From an uncultured Rhodospirillales bacterium (GTDB lineage Bacteria; Pseudomonadota; Alphaproteobacteria; Rhodospirillales; JABHCV01), in NCBI GenBank assembly GCA_938092065.1, contig CALKND010000017.1, positions 178,297 through 242,296 of the forward strand: 64,000 bases of DNA, given 5' to 3'. Both the position numbers and the translations under genes were made by a program. Positions 9,098 through 19,586 of the stretch are shown in pieces. Every line of letters begins with the position of its first letter. Positions within the stretch are counted from its first letter, which is position 1. The notes under the pieces are model-generated. The model searched no databases, was not told the DNA's origin, and saw nothing but the letters and a program-made list of their open reading frames with translations.

Positions 9098-10012
9098 ATG
9101 CTTTTTGGAAAACTAAAACTTTTGATAGTGGCAGTAGTACTCACTGTTGTGATGGAATTCCAGCCTTTGAAAGCTGAAGAAGTTAAAATAAAACATGGCG
9201 ACCTCACTCTTAACGCCAATCTTAACCTTGCCCCCGGTATGTCTTTAGCCGACGGCATTGTTTTGATGTTGCATGGTACTTTGGCCCACAAGGACATGGA
9301 ATTTATGCGCGGTCTCCAGGATACGTTAGTGGAGAGAAGCATTTCCAATTTAGCTTTTAATCTTAGCTTAGCCCGGGATAACCGCCACGGTATGTTGGAT
9401 TGTTCTGGACCACACCGGCATAAGGACACCAACGCAGTTAAGGAAATAGGATTGTGGGTGGATTGGCTAAAAACCAAGGGAGCAGGCGCAATTACAATTT
9501 TGGGACATTCTCGTGGTGGTAATCAAGTAGCACGATATGTAGCTGACAATCCTGACGCCTCTATCAGACGTACAGTACTAATTTCACCTGGAACGTGGAA
9601 GCCCGAAAAACTGTCCCGCAATTACAAGAAAAATTACAAAAAAGATTTAGTTCCACTTTTAGAAAAAGCTAGGGCTTTAGTTAAGATTAATCAGGGTGAT
9701 AATTTGATGGAAGGTCTTGATATACTCTACTGCCCAAACACTATTGTTGCCGCTGATACTTTTGTTGATTATTACAACGAATTTCCTTACTTGGACACGC
9801 CGTCGGTAATTAAACGTATTACGTCGCCAGTATTGGCCGTAGTAGGCGACAACGATCAAGTCGTTCCTGAGTTCTTAGAGCGAATGGTGGGAACAAAGCA
9901 AGCTAATGTGAAATTTGTAGTTGTGGAGGACGCCGGACATTTTTTCCTTGATTTGTTTGGAGAAGACCTTGCAGACGCAATCTCCGATTTTGTTAACGAT
10001 GGAAATTTTTAG
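9098..10012 (+). CDS. Secreted alpha/beta hydrolase
   Basis: A 304-residue alpha/beta-hydrolase fold enzyme. Residues 1-26 are a signal peptide (hydrophobic LLIVAVVLTVVMEF, likely cut after KA). GIVLMLHGTLAHKDME carries the HG oxyanion strand. GHSRGGNQVA is the nucleophile elbow with Ser as nucleophile (G-x-S-x-G). VVGDNDQVVPE supplies the acid Asp and VEDAGHFFLDL the catalytic His, so the full triad is present. The substrate is unknown; esterase or lipase-like activity is likely. Four cysteine/histidine-rich positions around MLDCSGPHRHKD are unusual. It is a monocistronic gene and unrelated in detail to the broken hydrolase at 6.4-7.1 kb. Confidence 0.82.
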   Translation: MLFGKLKLLIVAVVLTVVMEFQPLKAEEVKIKHGDLTLNANLNLAPGMSLADGIVLMLHGTLAHKDMEFMRGLQDTLVERSISNLAFNLSLARDNRHGMLDCSGPHRHKDTNAVKEIGLWVDWLKTKGAGAITILGHSRGGNQVARYVADNPDASIRRTVLISPGTWKPEKLSRNYKKNYKKDLVPLLEKARALVKINQGDNLMEGLDILYCPNTIVAADTFVDYYNEFPYLDTPSVIKRITSPVLAVVGDNDQVVPEFLERMVGTKQANVKFVVVEDAGHFFLDLFGEDLADAISDFVNDGNF

Positions 10013-10084
10013 TCCGCTTAAATTGAAAAATATATCCCTAGCTTATCACAATTAGTATTTTCTTGAAGGTGTCTCTTGAACAAA

Positions 10085-10525
10085 TTATTTCTTACTTCCC
10101 CAATAGTTATCCCAAAATTTTTTCCTAAATAGCCGTCTCTTAGCTGCTGCATATATGTAATAATTTATTATACCTTCTTCATACATTGTTTTTAAATCGG
10201 CCAAGTTATTATCTAGCTTTGCTTGTAATATTTGTTTAGCGACCTCTTCTTGGCTCATGCGTTTCTGTTCTTCGTTAGATATTCGCAGTTGATCATAAAC
10301 TTCTTCGGCTCTGCTTTCTGCAGCTTTAAATTCAGTATCATTTAAAATATTTCTTTTTTTTAAGGATTTAAGATTTCTTAGAGAACTCGCTAAATTTTTG
10401 GTGTTCTGTTGAAGCTTAACTTCAAACCCACCGTCATTATTGTGATCTTGACGAGCTTTGGAAATAGCTTGATGCTTATTTGTTGAATCAATATGCTGTT
10501 TCACAAGTTTATATTTTAACTCCAT
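10085..10525 (-). CDS. Unknown protein with two SHOCT-like helical hairpins
   Basis: A 146-residue, highly charged, mostly helical protein without signal peptide or membrane segment. Two segments, LKSLKKRNILNDTEFKAA and LADLKTMYEEGIINYYIYAA, resemble the SHOCT pattern (L-x-x-L-x-x-x-G-x-I-[ST]-x-x-E-[FY]), a short oligomerisation motif usually at protein C-termini. The region between them is predicted coiled coil. No function can be assigned. It lies about 80 bases upstream-numbered from a small membrane-protein gene on the same strand, so the two may be co-transcribed. Confidence 0.5.
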   Translation of the reverse strand: MELKYKLVKQHIDSTNKHQAISKARQDHNNDGGFEVKLQQNTKNLASSLRNLKSLKKRNILNDTEFKAAESRAEEVYDQLRISNEEQKRMSQEEVAKQILQAKLDNNLADLKTMYEEGIINYYIYAAAKRRLFRKKFWDNYWGSKK

Positions 10526-10605
10526 ATATTTTTTTCTACGAAAATTGTTGGCATTTGCAGAAAACCAAATCGAAAAACTAAATTCAAAGATGCCAAATAC
10601 CAGAA

Positions 10606-10821
10606 TTAGAAAAAAAAGTCATTTGGGTTATGGCTTGGACTTATGACAATTCCAACTAACCGGCAAATAATAAAAACTCCAAGACAGGCACTTCCCCACC
10701 CATAGAGTTTTGCGACAAAGAAGCACCAAATCCAGGTAAAAAACAATGGCGTCCAATTGAAGCCATATTTTATAGCCCGATAGTTACCGTTAGGAAGTTG
10801 GAATACATCAAATGTTTTCAT
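10606..10821 (-). CDS. Small membrane protein (DUF2628-like)
   Basis: A 71-residue protein with two hydrophobic segments (about residues 25-42 and 45-60). The segment YGFNWTPLFFTWIWCFFVAK has the aromatic F-N-W-x-x-x-F-F pattern of DUF2628-type small inner-membrane proteins, which have no known function. The composition and a start just downstream of the Sel1 gene on the same strand support a real gene. It may be co-transcribed with that gene and with the SHOCT-like gene. Confidence 0.55.
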   Translation of the reverse strand: MKTFDVFQLPNGNYRAIKYGFNWTPLFFTWIWCFFVAKLYGWGSACLGVFIICRLVGIVISPSHNPNDFFF

Positions 10822-10871
10822 TTGCCTAATCTTCCCGCCGATTCCTCAGCGACAGAAACCTCAATAGATTA

Positions 10872-11738
10872 TCAACACCCTTTGTAGTTTTTCTTCACAC
10901 ACTCCTTGGCTAAAGCCTGTGCTTTAGAAATTTCTGCAGCAGTCATTTTCTTCGCTACAATGTCTCTATTCTTGACTGCATTAGCACGCCCATTTGTTGC
11001 TGCAATATCCATCCACATGTGGGCATAGACATTGTTTTTAGGAATACCCCTACCTTTGCTGTAAATCACACCTAGATTGTTTTGTGCTAACGAGTTCTTT
11101 TGTTCTGCTGCTTTTTGATACCATTTTACTGCTTCCTTGAGATCTTTAGTGACACCTTGACCTCTTCTGTACATGGAACCCAGATTGTTTTGTGCTGACG
11201 CGTACCCTTGGTTTGCTGCTTTGCGATACCAGTTCACGGCCTCCGCATAGTCTTGAGAAACACCACGACCTTTGGTGTAAATAACACCCAGGTTGTGCTG
11301 TGCTTTAGCATCCCATTGTTCAGCTGCTTTACGATACCAGTTTACAGCTTCCTTAAAATTCTTTGAAGTGCCTCGACCTTTGCTATACATGGCACCCAAA
11401 TTGCTTTGCGCTTGCACAACTCCCTGCTCAGCTGCTTTGTGAAACCATTTAATTGCTTCTAGATAGTCTTGAGGGATGCCCTGGCCTTCGAAGTGCCTCA
11501 CACCCAGATTGTATTGTGCAGGTGCAAAAGCTTGTTCAGCTGCCTTGTGATACCATAAAACTGCTTCTTTGTAGTCTTGAACGACACCTAGACCTTTGCT
11601 GTACATCATACCTAGGCTGTTTTGTGCTCTTGCATCTCCTTGGTCCGCTAATGCTTTCCATTCACTCAGGGCAGCGGCAAAGTCACCACTGTTGTATGCC
11701 AACAGACCCTTTTTGAAATTTTTCAGCGCGGTCTTCAT
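10872..11738 (-). CDS. Sel1-like repeat protein
   Basis: A 288-residue protein made of about six Sel1-like repeats of 36 residues, each with A-Q-x-N-L-G-x-x-Y-x-x-G-x-G-V-x-x-D-x-x-E-A-x-x-W-Y-x-K-A-A. Sel1 repeats form a right-handed helical scaffold for protein contacts. The N-terminus starts directly at the first repeat helix and lacks the signal peptide common in relatives, so the protein is probably cytoplasmic, or the leader has been lost. The C-terminus ends with two cysteines (KECVKKNYKGC). A GGGAACG ribosome site sits 6 bases before the ATG. The partner is unknown. Confidence 0.8.
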   Translation of the reverse strand: MKTALKNFKKGLLAYNSGDFAAALSEWKALADQGDARAQNSLGMMYSKGLGVVQDYKEAVLWYHKAAEQAFAPAQYNLGVRHFEGQGIPQDYLEAIKWFHKAAEQGVVQAQSNLGAMYSKGRGTSKNFKEAVNWYRKAAEQWDAKAQHNLGVIYTKGRGVSQDYAEAVNWYRKAANQGYASAQNNLGSMYRRGQGVTKDLKEAVKWYQKAAEQKNSLAQNNLGVIYSKGRGIPKNNVYAHMWMDIAATNGRANAVKNRDIVAKKMTAAEISKAQALAKECVKKNYKGC

Positions 11739-11961
11739 CTTTACGTTCCCTATATATTAACAATAAAGGCAATCGTTTTTCGTGAATTTTTCATTTACGA
11801 ATCGATGGAGTACGTCAATTAATATGCTATTAGTACGGTAGTAGTAAGGCAGACGTATGTTTCGGTTTAGAATATTACGTATAATAAATATATTAATATT
11901 TTAACAAGATTACAATAAATAAGTAATATTTTATAATGTCTGGAAACAACAAATAACTTTG

Positions 11962-11997
11962 TTTTTATTTATAAAATGGACATTTTATAAATAAAAA
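11962..11997. repeat. 36-bp near-perfect palindrome
   Basis: Two 17-base arms (11962-11978 and 11981-11997) are perfect reverse complements separated by only GA. All but one base pair per arm are A/T. It could be a binding site for a dimeric regulator, a cruciform or hairpin, or a bidirectional transcription stop because each strand ends in T5. It lies 224 bases upstream of the Sel1-repeat gene. Confidence 0.85.
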
Positions 11998-12193
11998 TAT
12001 TGTTTTTTGACTATTATGTATTGTTAAACGCACTAAAACAGTTGAGTTTTACATCTCTTTTAGACTGGTATTTGTATCGAGATAATCCAGCAATGATGCA
12101 AAATGAATTGAGTTTATAGTATTCAAGTGATGGCCTAGCTCAAGAATAACTTGTTTAGGATATTACCCAGCAAACGGGCGTTCTGAAGGGTCG

Positions 12194-12219
12194 CAAGCCT
12201 AGCTTGAGGGGCTTGTTTT
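12194..12219 (+). terminator. Terminator-like hairpin without an upstream gene
   Basis: Stem CAAGCC (12194-12199) pairs with GGCTTG (12210-12215), followed by four T. It is oriented to end a plus-strand transcript, but no plus-strand gene is seen for several kilobases upstream, so either a small RNA precedes it or the structure is fortuitous. Confidence 0.3.
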
Positions 12220-12532
12220 CGTTGACTTTACCTCTTTAAAGCAATGGGTAACTCTTTACATTAAATAATCAAGCCTGGTGGCGCTTGATATTATTAGTTG
12301 AAGTTTTTTGGAGATAATCAAACAAATTATTAAAATTAGGATGTTGAGATTATCCATACTTTTAAAAATTTACGTCTAGGACTGTTCAGGTTGACAGGTC
12401 TAAGCCATCAGCAGACCTGAAAATGCAATGGAGATTTGGTCTGGAACAAGAAAATCAACTAGAGTTTTTTTTATATGACAGCTTATTATACGCATTAAAA
12501 ATTTTATGTTGTTTTAAGTTGATTGCTGAAAA

Positions 12533-12844
12533 TTAGATTTCATTTTTGGCTTGGGCGATTGTGTCAGCCAGCCCTGGGCTAGGCTCTTGTTTTGGAGCAT
12601 GGGCGCTAAGATAATATTCAAAGTATTTAACAAAGTCCTCGACCACGTCATTTGGGTCCTTCGAATTATGCTCCGTAAGAAAAAAAGCGTAAGCAGAAAA
12701 ATTTGCCGCTGCGTGGCGGATCCCCTGAGCCAGATCTTCAACACTTTGTCCTTCCTGTAACCCCGCATTTGCAAGATTAATGATCTTGTTGGCAAAGTCC
12801 ATGTTTGTGTTTGGTTGATCATTTTTTATCGTCTCGGTTGTCAT
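12533..12844 (-). CDS. DUF3144-like small protein
   Basis: A 103-residue soluble protein. The core FANKIINLANAGLQEGQSVE...GIRHAAANFSAYAF...FVKYFEYYLSAH matches the layout of the DUF3144 family, small helical proteins with a conserved A-A-A-x-F-x-A-[FY] helix and a final aromatic helix. No function is known for the family. The C-terminal 20 residues are proline-rich and probably flexible. Another frame on the same strand overlaps it but has unnatural composition. It stands alone between the gap and frmA. Confidence 0.6.
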   Translation of the reverse strand: MTTETIKNDQPNTNMDFANKIINLANAGLQEGQSVEDLAQGIRHAAANFSAYAFFLTEHNSKDPNDVVEDFVKYFEYYLSAHAPKQEPSPGLADTIAQAKNEI

Positions 12845-14294
<1,450 letters not shown>

Positions 14295-14295
14295 A

Positions 14296-15147
14296 ATGAA
14301 CTTGAAAATTCTTAAAGAACACTACTGTCATGGTGGAGCCATGACTTATTACAGCCATACTTCTCAGTCAGTGAACGGGGAAATGGCGTTTGCTGTTTTT
14401 TATCCACCACAGATGAACGATGATGTGCGTTTGCCCGCGTTGACTTACCTTGCCGGCTTAACATGTACCCAAGAAACTTTCATGATGAAAGGTGGAGCCC
14501 AGCAATTCGCTGCCGAGCATGGCATCATCCTAATTGCGCCTGATACAAGTCCCCGTGGTGCAGGTGTCGTTGGTGAAGACGATTCCTGGGACTTTGGAAC
14601 CGGTGCCGGATTTTATATAGATGCAAGCCAGAAAGACTGGGCTAAAAATTACCGTATGGAAGGCTATGTCACTGGCGAACTTCAGGGTATTATGGAGAAA
14701 AGCCTAAATGTAGACATGGCGAGACAGGGTATCTTTGGTCATTCAATGGGCGGCCATGGTGCATTAACGCTCGGCTTAAAATATCCTGAAGTTTATAAAA
14801 GCATTTCGGCTTTTTCACCAATCTGCGCGCCAACAGACTGCCCGTGGGGAAAAAAGGCTTTCTTGGGCTATCTGGGTACGGATACAGAGGCATGGAAGCA
14901 CCATGATGCTGTCGAACTGGTCCGTGGTCTAGATAAGTCCCAACATAGAACAATCTTGATCGATCAAGGTTTAGATGATGAATTTCTTAAGGAACAACTC
15001 AAGCCTGAGCAATTTGAACAAGTTTGCAAGGATGTTGGTTTTCCCTTAAATTTACGCTATCACAAGGGTTATGATCACAGTTACTATTTCATCAGTACCT
15101 TTATGTCAGATCATATAGCCCATCATGCTAGAGTTATCTGCGCATAA
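14296..15147 (+). CDS. fghA: S-formylglutathione hydrolase
   Basis: A 283-residue esterase-D family serine hydrolase that releases formate and glutathione from S-formylglutathione, the product of the preceding enzyme. The nucleophile elbow GHSMGGHG places Ser at about residue 150. YLAGLTCTQETF is the family-typical oxyanion region with its conserved Cys, and HKGYDHSYYFISTF supplies the catalytic His. The ATG at 14296, one base after the frmA stop, is preferred over an in-frame start inside frmA at 14224, because homologues begin at this point. Translational coupling with frmA is likely. Confidence 0.95.
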   Translation: MNLKILKEHYCHGGAMTYYSHTSQSVNGEMAFAVFYPPQMNDDVRLPALTYLAGLTCTQETFMMKGGAQQFAAEHGIILIAPDTSPRGAGVVGEDDSWDFGTGAGFYIDASQKDWAKNYRMEGYVTGELQGIMEKSLNVDMARQGIFGHSMGGHGALTLGLKYPEVYKSISAFSPICAPTDCPWGKKAFLGYLGTDTEAWKHHDAVELVRGLDKSQHRTILIDQGLDDEFLKEQLKPEQFEQVCKDVGFPLNLRYHKGYDHSYYFISTFMSDHIAHHARVICA

Positions 15148-15369
15148 AGAAGTGACCATTTTGATTAAGTGAAACCATAGCCCGGCTCTGAACTTGACTA
15201 TTTTTGGAACTTTGGAAAACGCCAATGACCTTGTTTACTTACGCCTTGATGAAAGTGGGATAGAACAAAGTGAACTGCAGTTTGCAGCGCTCTAGCGCAA
15301 GTAAAAGCAAATCTAGCAGGCATAGCCTTTTTCTATGAAGGTCTTAATGAAGTTGGTACTGTAGTATCT

Positions 15370-15756
15370 ATGTCTAAACTGCTGATTTATCATATGTGCA
15401 AGCGCAACGACTGGCAGAATGCTGAGGAGTCCGGTTACTATCAAGGTAGCGTTGGTGACCGAGTTGATGGCTTCTTGCATTTTTCTACTGCTCAACAAGT
15501 TGCCGAAAGTGCGGCCCGGCATCGAGCAAATGTCAAAGACCTGTTACTAATTACTGTTGACGCTAATGACCTTGGGCCATCTCTGAAGTGGGAGCTATCA
15601 CGGTCAGACCAGTTATTTCCTCATCTTTATGGCTCACTAGTGGTGGCCAAAGTCATTAGTGTTTGTGATTTGCCCTTGGCCGAGGATGGTTTCCATCAAT
15701 TTCCCAATGAGATAGTGCCTTGGCGATCAGTGGAAAGTGAGGGGAGCAATGATTGA
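15370..15756 (+). CDS. DUF952 family protein
   Basis: A 128-residue soluble protein of the DUF952 family. Conserved blocks are the opening IYHMCKRNDWQ, DGFLHFSTAQQV (the H-x-S strand) and the final LPLAEDGFHQFP. The fold is shared with ADP-ribosyl-transferase-like proteins, but activity is not established. Its stop overlaps the start of pyrD by 8 bases, and this arrangement is common in alphaproteobacteria, so the two are co-transcribed. The 222-base gap before it (15148-15369) holds a 37-codon open frame without a start codon, reading LTIFGTLENANDLVYLRL, which may be an old gene tail. Confidence 0.8.
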   Translation: MSKLLIYHMCKRNDWQNAEESGYYQGSVGDRVDGFLHFSTAQQVAESAARHRANVKDLLLITVDANDLGPSLKWELSRSDQLFPHLYGSLVVAKVISVCDLPLAEDGFHQFPNEIVPWRSVESEGSND

Positions 15757-16807
15757 TCCTTATTGTATCGCTGGTCCATTTATCAGATTTCTTAATCCAG
15801 AAACGGCGCATGACCTCGTAATTGGTGCCCTGCGTGCAGGACTAGTGCCAAGCCCTAAATCATTTGAAAGCTCTCTTCTCAAGCAAAGTGTCTGGGGACG
15901 TCCCTTTTCAAATCCGATTGGTCTTGCCGCTGGATTTGATAAAAATGCTCAAGCAGTAGATCCTATGCTGGCACAGGGTTTTGGTTTTGTCGAAGTGGGC
16001 TCAGTCACACCACAAGCACAAGCAGGCAACGCCCGCCCACGTTTATTTCGCCTGCCTAGTGATAATGCAGTTATCAACCGCTTAGGCTTTAATAATGATG
16101 GGATAGATAAAGTCGCTAGTCGCCTAGAGGCTCGTGCACGTAAAGGAATTGTCGGTGTTAATCTGGGTAAAAACAAAGAAACTAAAGACGCCATCAGTGA
16201 CTACCGGGAAGGTATGCTTAGGCTGGCGCCCTTAGCTGATTATATAGTTATAAATGTTTCATCACCAAATACTCCGGGACTGCGCAGTTTGCAAAGACGA
16301 GAGCCTTTACAAACTTTACTTGAATCTGTCTTGCAGGCGCGCTGGCAAGTCGCTCCCAAAAACCCGCCACCTTTGCTTTTAAAGATAGCTCCGGACCTGG
16401 GTGAGGAAGACAAGTCAGATATTGCACAGGTTTCTCTCAAGACAGGTATAGATGGCCTGATCGCCACCAACACGACTATAGAAAGACCAAAAAGTTTAAT
16501 TGATAAAAATGCCCGAGAAAGTGGTGGCCTTAGTGGGCAGCCTTTGCTCGAGCCATCAACCCGCGTACTTTCTGAAATGTATAAACTTACAGCTGGAAGA
16601 ATACCGCTCATTGGTGTCGGTGGGGTGGCCAGTGGTGCTGATGCCTACGCTAAAATAAAGGCTGGTGCGACTTTGGTGCAATTTTATTCGGCAATGGTCT
16701 TTTATGGTCCGGGACGAGTCCAGATGATTAAGCGTGATCTCGCTACACTTCTTGCGGCAGATGGCTTTTCCTCTATTTCTGAGGCCATCGGCTCTGACCA
16801 TTCATAG
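15749..16807 (+). CDS. pyrD: Dihydroorotate dehydrogenase (quinone), class 2
   Basis: A 352-residue FMN enzyme that oxidises dihydroorotate to orotate in pyrimidine synthesis, passing electrons to quinone at the inner membrane. Residues 1-45 form the two-helix membrane-binding and quinone tunnel segment of class 2. The barrel starts at NPIGLAAGFDKNAQ, the catalytic base region reads NVSSPNTPGLR (Ser, as in class 2), and IGVGGVASGADAYAKI binds FMN phosphate. The ATG at 15749 follows GAGGGGAG by 3 bases and overlaps the DUF952 stop; an upstream in-frame start at 15737 is less likely. No other pyr genes are nearby. Confidence 0.95.
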   Translation: MIDPYCIAGPFIRFLNPETAHDLVIGALRAGLVPSPKSFESSLLKQSVWGRPFSNPIGLAAGFDKNAQAVDPMLAQGFGFVEVGSVTPQAQAGNARPRLFRLPSDNAVINRLGFNNDGIDKVASRLEARARKGIVGVNLGKNKETKDAISDYREGMLRLAPLADYIVINVSSPNTPGLRSLQRREPLQTLLESVLQARWQVAPKNPPPLLLKIAPDLGEEDKSDIAQVSLKTGIDGLIATNTTIERPKSLIDKNARESGGLSGQPLLEPSTRVLSEMYKLTAGRIPLIGVGGVASGADAYAKIKAGATLVQFYSAMVFYGPGRVQMIKRDLATLLAADGFSSISEAIGSDHS

Positions 16808-16977
16808 GAAGTAAAACTTTAAAGTCCCTAGTCTTCACTTTGAAATAGCCATTTTAAAAAGCCAGGGAATGTTGCAAGAACTAATACGGCTTACAACACA
16901 ATGATAGTGAAGTTATTTTTCTTGGAATCGTTTTAGGAGTTTTTTATACCGTCATCAGTCTACTGTTTAAAAGCCCT

Positions 16978-17742
16978 TCAGGTAAGAAACTGTTCTTTCA
17001 AAATACGTTCCTCAAAATTATGTTCCTGATCATGCAACATGGTGACGCTTCGCGTTAGGTCTTCCTGGACAGTGACCTTAGAAACCCCCCTGATTTCTGT
17101 GTTATCTGCGACAGCGCTCACTCTTCGTCCTTTTGGACTTAGGACTTCAAAACTGACTATGGCATCATGGGGAAGTAAGGCGCCACGCCACTGGCGAGGC
17201 CTGAATGGACTAATTGGCGTCAAGGCCAGAACACCAGATCCAAGTGGGATAATAGGGCCGTGGGCAGATAAATTGTAACCAGTACTTCCTGCGGGCGTGG
17301 CAATGAGAACTCCATCACAAATCATCTCCTGCATCCGCTCAATGCCGTCAATATGGATGCTAATTTTTGCTGCAAGACGTGTTTCGCGCAGTAGAGAAAC
17401 TTCGTTGATGGCATGCGCAGTATGGTTCTTTCCTTTTGTATCTACTGCTTTCATGATTAGTGGATTGACATTAATGGAGACTGCCTTGTTGATCCGGGCC
17501 TTCAGAGATTTTTCAGAATAACTGTTAAGCAAAAAACCAACTGAACCCCTATTCATGCCGTAGATTGCCTTACCGCTATTGGTGAAAAGATGCAGCGTTC
17601 TCAGCATGAAGCCATCTCCCCCAAGAGTGACTATAACATCTGCTTTACTGGCTGGAACATGAGCGTACTTTTCCTTCAGCCGTTTTAAGGCTTCTTGTGC
17701 CTGCGGCTGACGTGCGGCTGTGAAAGCAATTTTTTTAGTCAT
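16978..17742 (-). CDS. nadK: NAD kinase
   Basis: A 254-residue enzyme that phosphorylates NAD to NADP using ATP or polyphosphate. The diagnostic GGDG motif is at residues 41-44 ([10 protein letters not shown]), followed by [10 protein letters not shown] and [16 protein letters not shown], all NAD-binding elements of the family. The ATG at 17742 is preferred over a start 36 bases upstream, because the protein then begins at the first beta strand. The size is typical of the short alphaproteobacterial form. The gene is convergent with pyrD and lies 56 bases downstream of moaA on the same strand, possibly co-transcribed. Confidence 0.95.
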   Translation of the reverse strand: MTKKIAFTAARQPQAQEALKRLKEKYAHVPASKADVIVTLGGDGFMLRTLHLFTNSGKAIYGMNRGSVGFLLNSYSEKSLKARINKAVSINVNPLIMKAVDTKGKNHTAHAINEVSLLRETRLAAKISIHIDGIERMQEMICDGVLIATPAGSTGYNLSAHGPIIPLGSGVLALTPISPFRPRQWRGALLPHDAIVSFEVLSPKGRRVSAVADNTEIRGVSKVTVQEDLTRSVTMLHDQEHNFEERILKEQFLT

Positions 17743-17798
17743 AATTTTAATTATATCCAAGGCTTGCCCGGGGACCATAAAGAGAAATACAGAAAAAA

Positions 17799-18788
17799 TT
17801 AACCCCCAGTGACACTCATATGGCGAGTAAGTGCAGGACCTGCATTCCCGGGTTCGATAACAAATTCATGGCTTTTTGGTTTGCGCCCGATGGCCTCGTC
17901 AATGACATTATCTAGTAGTTCGTTCCCTTCACTAGCCCTCAAAGGAGCACGTAAGTCCGCGTTATCATCTTGCCCCAGACACATATATAGTTTACCCGTG
18001 CAGGTGACACGAATTCGATTACAGGTAGCGCAAAAGTTATGACTAAGGGGTGAAATGAAGCCGACATACTGTCCTGTCTCTGCAACACTGGTATAACGCG
18101 ATGGTCCTCCAGAATTATAATTATTGTCTTTCAGGGTCCAGTCTTTTTCAAGGATTTTACGGACTTTTGAAACGGGCAAATACTGAGTTATTCTATCGCT
18201 ATCTATCTCCCCAAGGGGCATAGTTTCAATAAAGGTAATGTCATATCCGCGCTTGCCACACCACCCAACCAAGCCGCTAAACTGGTTCTCATTAAAGTCC
18301 TTAAGAGCGACGGTATTGATTTTGATGTGAAGACCAGCATCAGTTGCAGCAATCAATCCACGTTTAACCTGATCTAATCTTCCACCACGGGTGATCTGAG
18401 AAAATTTCTCTGAGTCCAGTGTGTCAATGGAAACGTTTATTCGTTTGATACCGTGGCTAGCCAACTCACTTGCATATTTTTCAAGTTGACTGCCATTGGT
18501 CGTCAACGTCAGTTCTTCAAGGGCCCCATTTTTCAAGTGTCGGCCCAAGGATTCAAACAGCCCCATAATGCCACGTCTAACTAGTGGCTCACCGCCAGTC
18601 AGACGTATTTTTTTGACACCCTTTGCAACAAACGCACTGCACAGACGGTCTAACTCTTCCAGACTAAGAACCTCGGATTTAGGAAGAAAAGTCATGTCTT
18701 CGGCCATACAGTAAACGCAACGAAAATCGCAGCGGTCTGTAACCGATACTCTTAAATACGTAATGTTACGGCCATTTGGATCGATCAT
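17799..18788 (-). CDS. moaA: GTP 3',8-cyclase (molybdenum cofactor synthesis)
   Basis: A 329-residue radical SAM enzyme that turns GTP into 3',8-cyclo-dihydro-GTP, the first step of molybdopterin synthesis. The N-terminal SAM cluster motif is Cys20, Cys24 and Cys27 in CDFRCVYC. The C-terminal cluster that binds GTP is [29 protein letters not shown] is the SAM-binding GGEP strand. The C-terminus ends in TRHMSVTGG, the conserved double glycine that MoaA needs. The ATG at 18788 is chosen over a TTG immediately before it. The tungstate transporter lies about 2 kb away, which fits molybdenum/tungsten cofactor use. Confidence 0.96.
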   Translation of the reverse strand: MIDPNGRNITYLRVSVTDRCDFRCVYCMAEDMTFLPKSEVLSLEELDRLCSAFVAKGVKKIRLTGGEPLVRRGIMGLFESLGRHLKNGALEELTLTTNGSQLEKYASELASHGIKRINVSIDTLDSEKFSQITRGGRLDQVKRGLIAATDAGLHIKINTVALKDFNENQFSGLVGWCGKRGYDITFIETMPLGEIDSDRITQYLPVSKVRKILEKDWTLKDNNYNSGGPSRYTSVAETGQYVGFISPLSHNFCATCNRIRVTCTGKLYMCLGQDDNADLRAPLRASEGNELLDNVIDEAIGRKPKSHEFVIEPGNAGPALTRHMSVTGG

Positions 18789-19166
18789 CAAATTGAAGTT
18801 CCTGAGGGTTTATTGGAAGTTAATGTAATACATATTTTTATTTTAGTTATTGGCCTTATAAAAAGCACCCCTAATCTTTTATTGCGGGTTTTATCCCGCT
18901 AAGAATGATCTGTCTGATTATCAGTGTGTAAGGAAAAGGTTGGATGCGAGCAGAGCCTCTCTCTAGTAGGTTTAATCAAAAAATAACCCGTAGTTGTAAA
19001 TTTAAAAAAAGAGAATCGACTTCTAGTCGCTGACTATTCAACAATCATATTATTCAACGACAGAAATATCAATTTTAATAAATAAAGATGCACTTATTAA
19101 ACGTCTGGAAACCATTAAGACTTACTTTGATGCTTTAGTTATTTGCTTAGATGTTAGGTCAAGTAA
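18789..19166. other. Divergent intergenic region upstream of moaA
   Basis: This stretch of about 380 bases is AT-rich with no gene. A short stem GCGGG/CCCGC with a 6-base loop (18884-18899) lies about 100 bases upstream of moaA; it has no T-run. It does not have the size or conserved blocks of a Moco riboswitch. Nothing else was recognised. Confidence 0.4.
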
Positions 19167-19586
19167 ATGGATGCATGGCGAAGCTACAGATTATGGATGA
19201 TTATTCCTGCCCTTCTTTCCCTGATTTTGAGTTTTCTAATAGTGGCCTGCATGGATGAGGATAGCCGAGCAGTTGATGCCACCAAATGGTTGACATCATA
19301 TTATAAAACTTACCCACCAAATTTAGAATGGGTTTCGATCAATATCACAATCGATGGCAATGGACAGTTGGTTGTGGATGTGCTGGTGCCTGATGAAGGC
19401 CAAGTAGATTTGATTAAATCGCGACCCCGCATTGAACAGGCTTACATCGTGCGTATGGCCTGCCCTCCAAAAAATGCGGAAGTATGGACTATCATTAGCG
19501 CGAATCAGGTTCTGTGGATGAACCTGTTGGAAAAAACTTCTGGCGGATTATTCAAGCAGTTCACTGGATCATCTTGTAAGCGTTAG
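19167..19586 (+). CDS. Unknown membrane-anchored or lipoprotein
   Basis: A 139-residue protein with an N-terminal hydrophobic segment (about residues 10-28) ending in FLIVAC, a fair lipobox with Cys28. This fits either a lipoprotein or a single membrane anchor. The rest, about 110 residues, is a small soluble domain with VSINITIDGNGQLVVDVLV and two cysteines, facing the periplasm. No family is recognised. The 3' end overlaps the convergent tupA gene by 18 bases. A start at an internal ATG (WMIIPALL) would give a more standard signal peptide. Confidence 0.55.
   Translation: MDAWRSYRLWMIIPALLSLILSFLIVACMDEDSRAVDATKWLTSYYKTYPPNLEWVSINITIDGNGQLVVDVLVPDEGQVDLIKSRPRIEQAYIVRMACPPKNAEVWTIISANQVLWMNLLEKTSGGLFKQFTGSSCKR

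Larger units (their letters stand above)
11739..12532. other. 0.8-kb gene-free AT-rich gap with several hairpins
   Basis: No convincing reading frame is present on either strand. Structures seen are: the 36-bp palindrome at 11962-11997; a stem CAAGCC/GGCTTG followed by TTTT (12194-12219) that looks like a plus-strand terminator; a stem ATCAAGC/GCTTGAT (12268-12289); and CAGGTCT/AGACCTG (12395-12419). A terminator with no upstream gene raises the possibility of an unrecognised plus-strand small RNA. Confidence 0.45.

Noticed and set aside
18884..18899. Moco riboswitch upstream of moaA
   Set aside because: Only one short stem is present and none of the conserved Moco-element structure.
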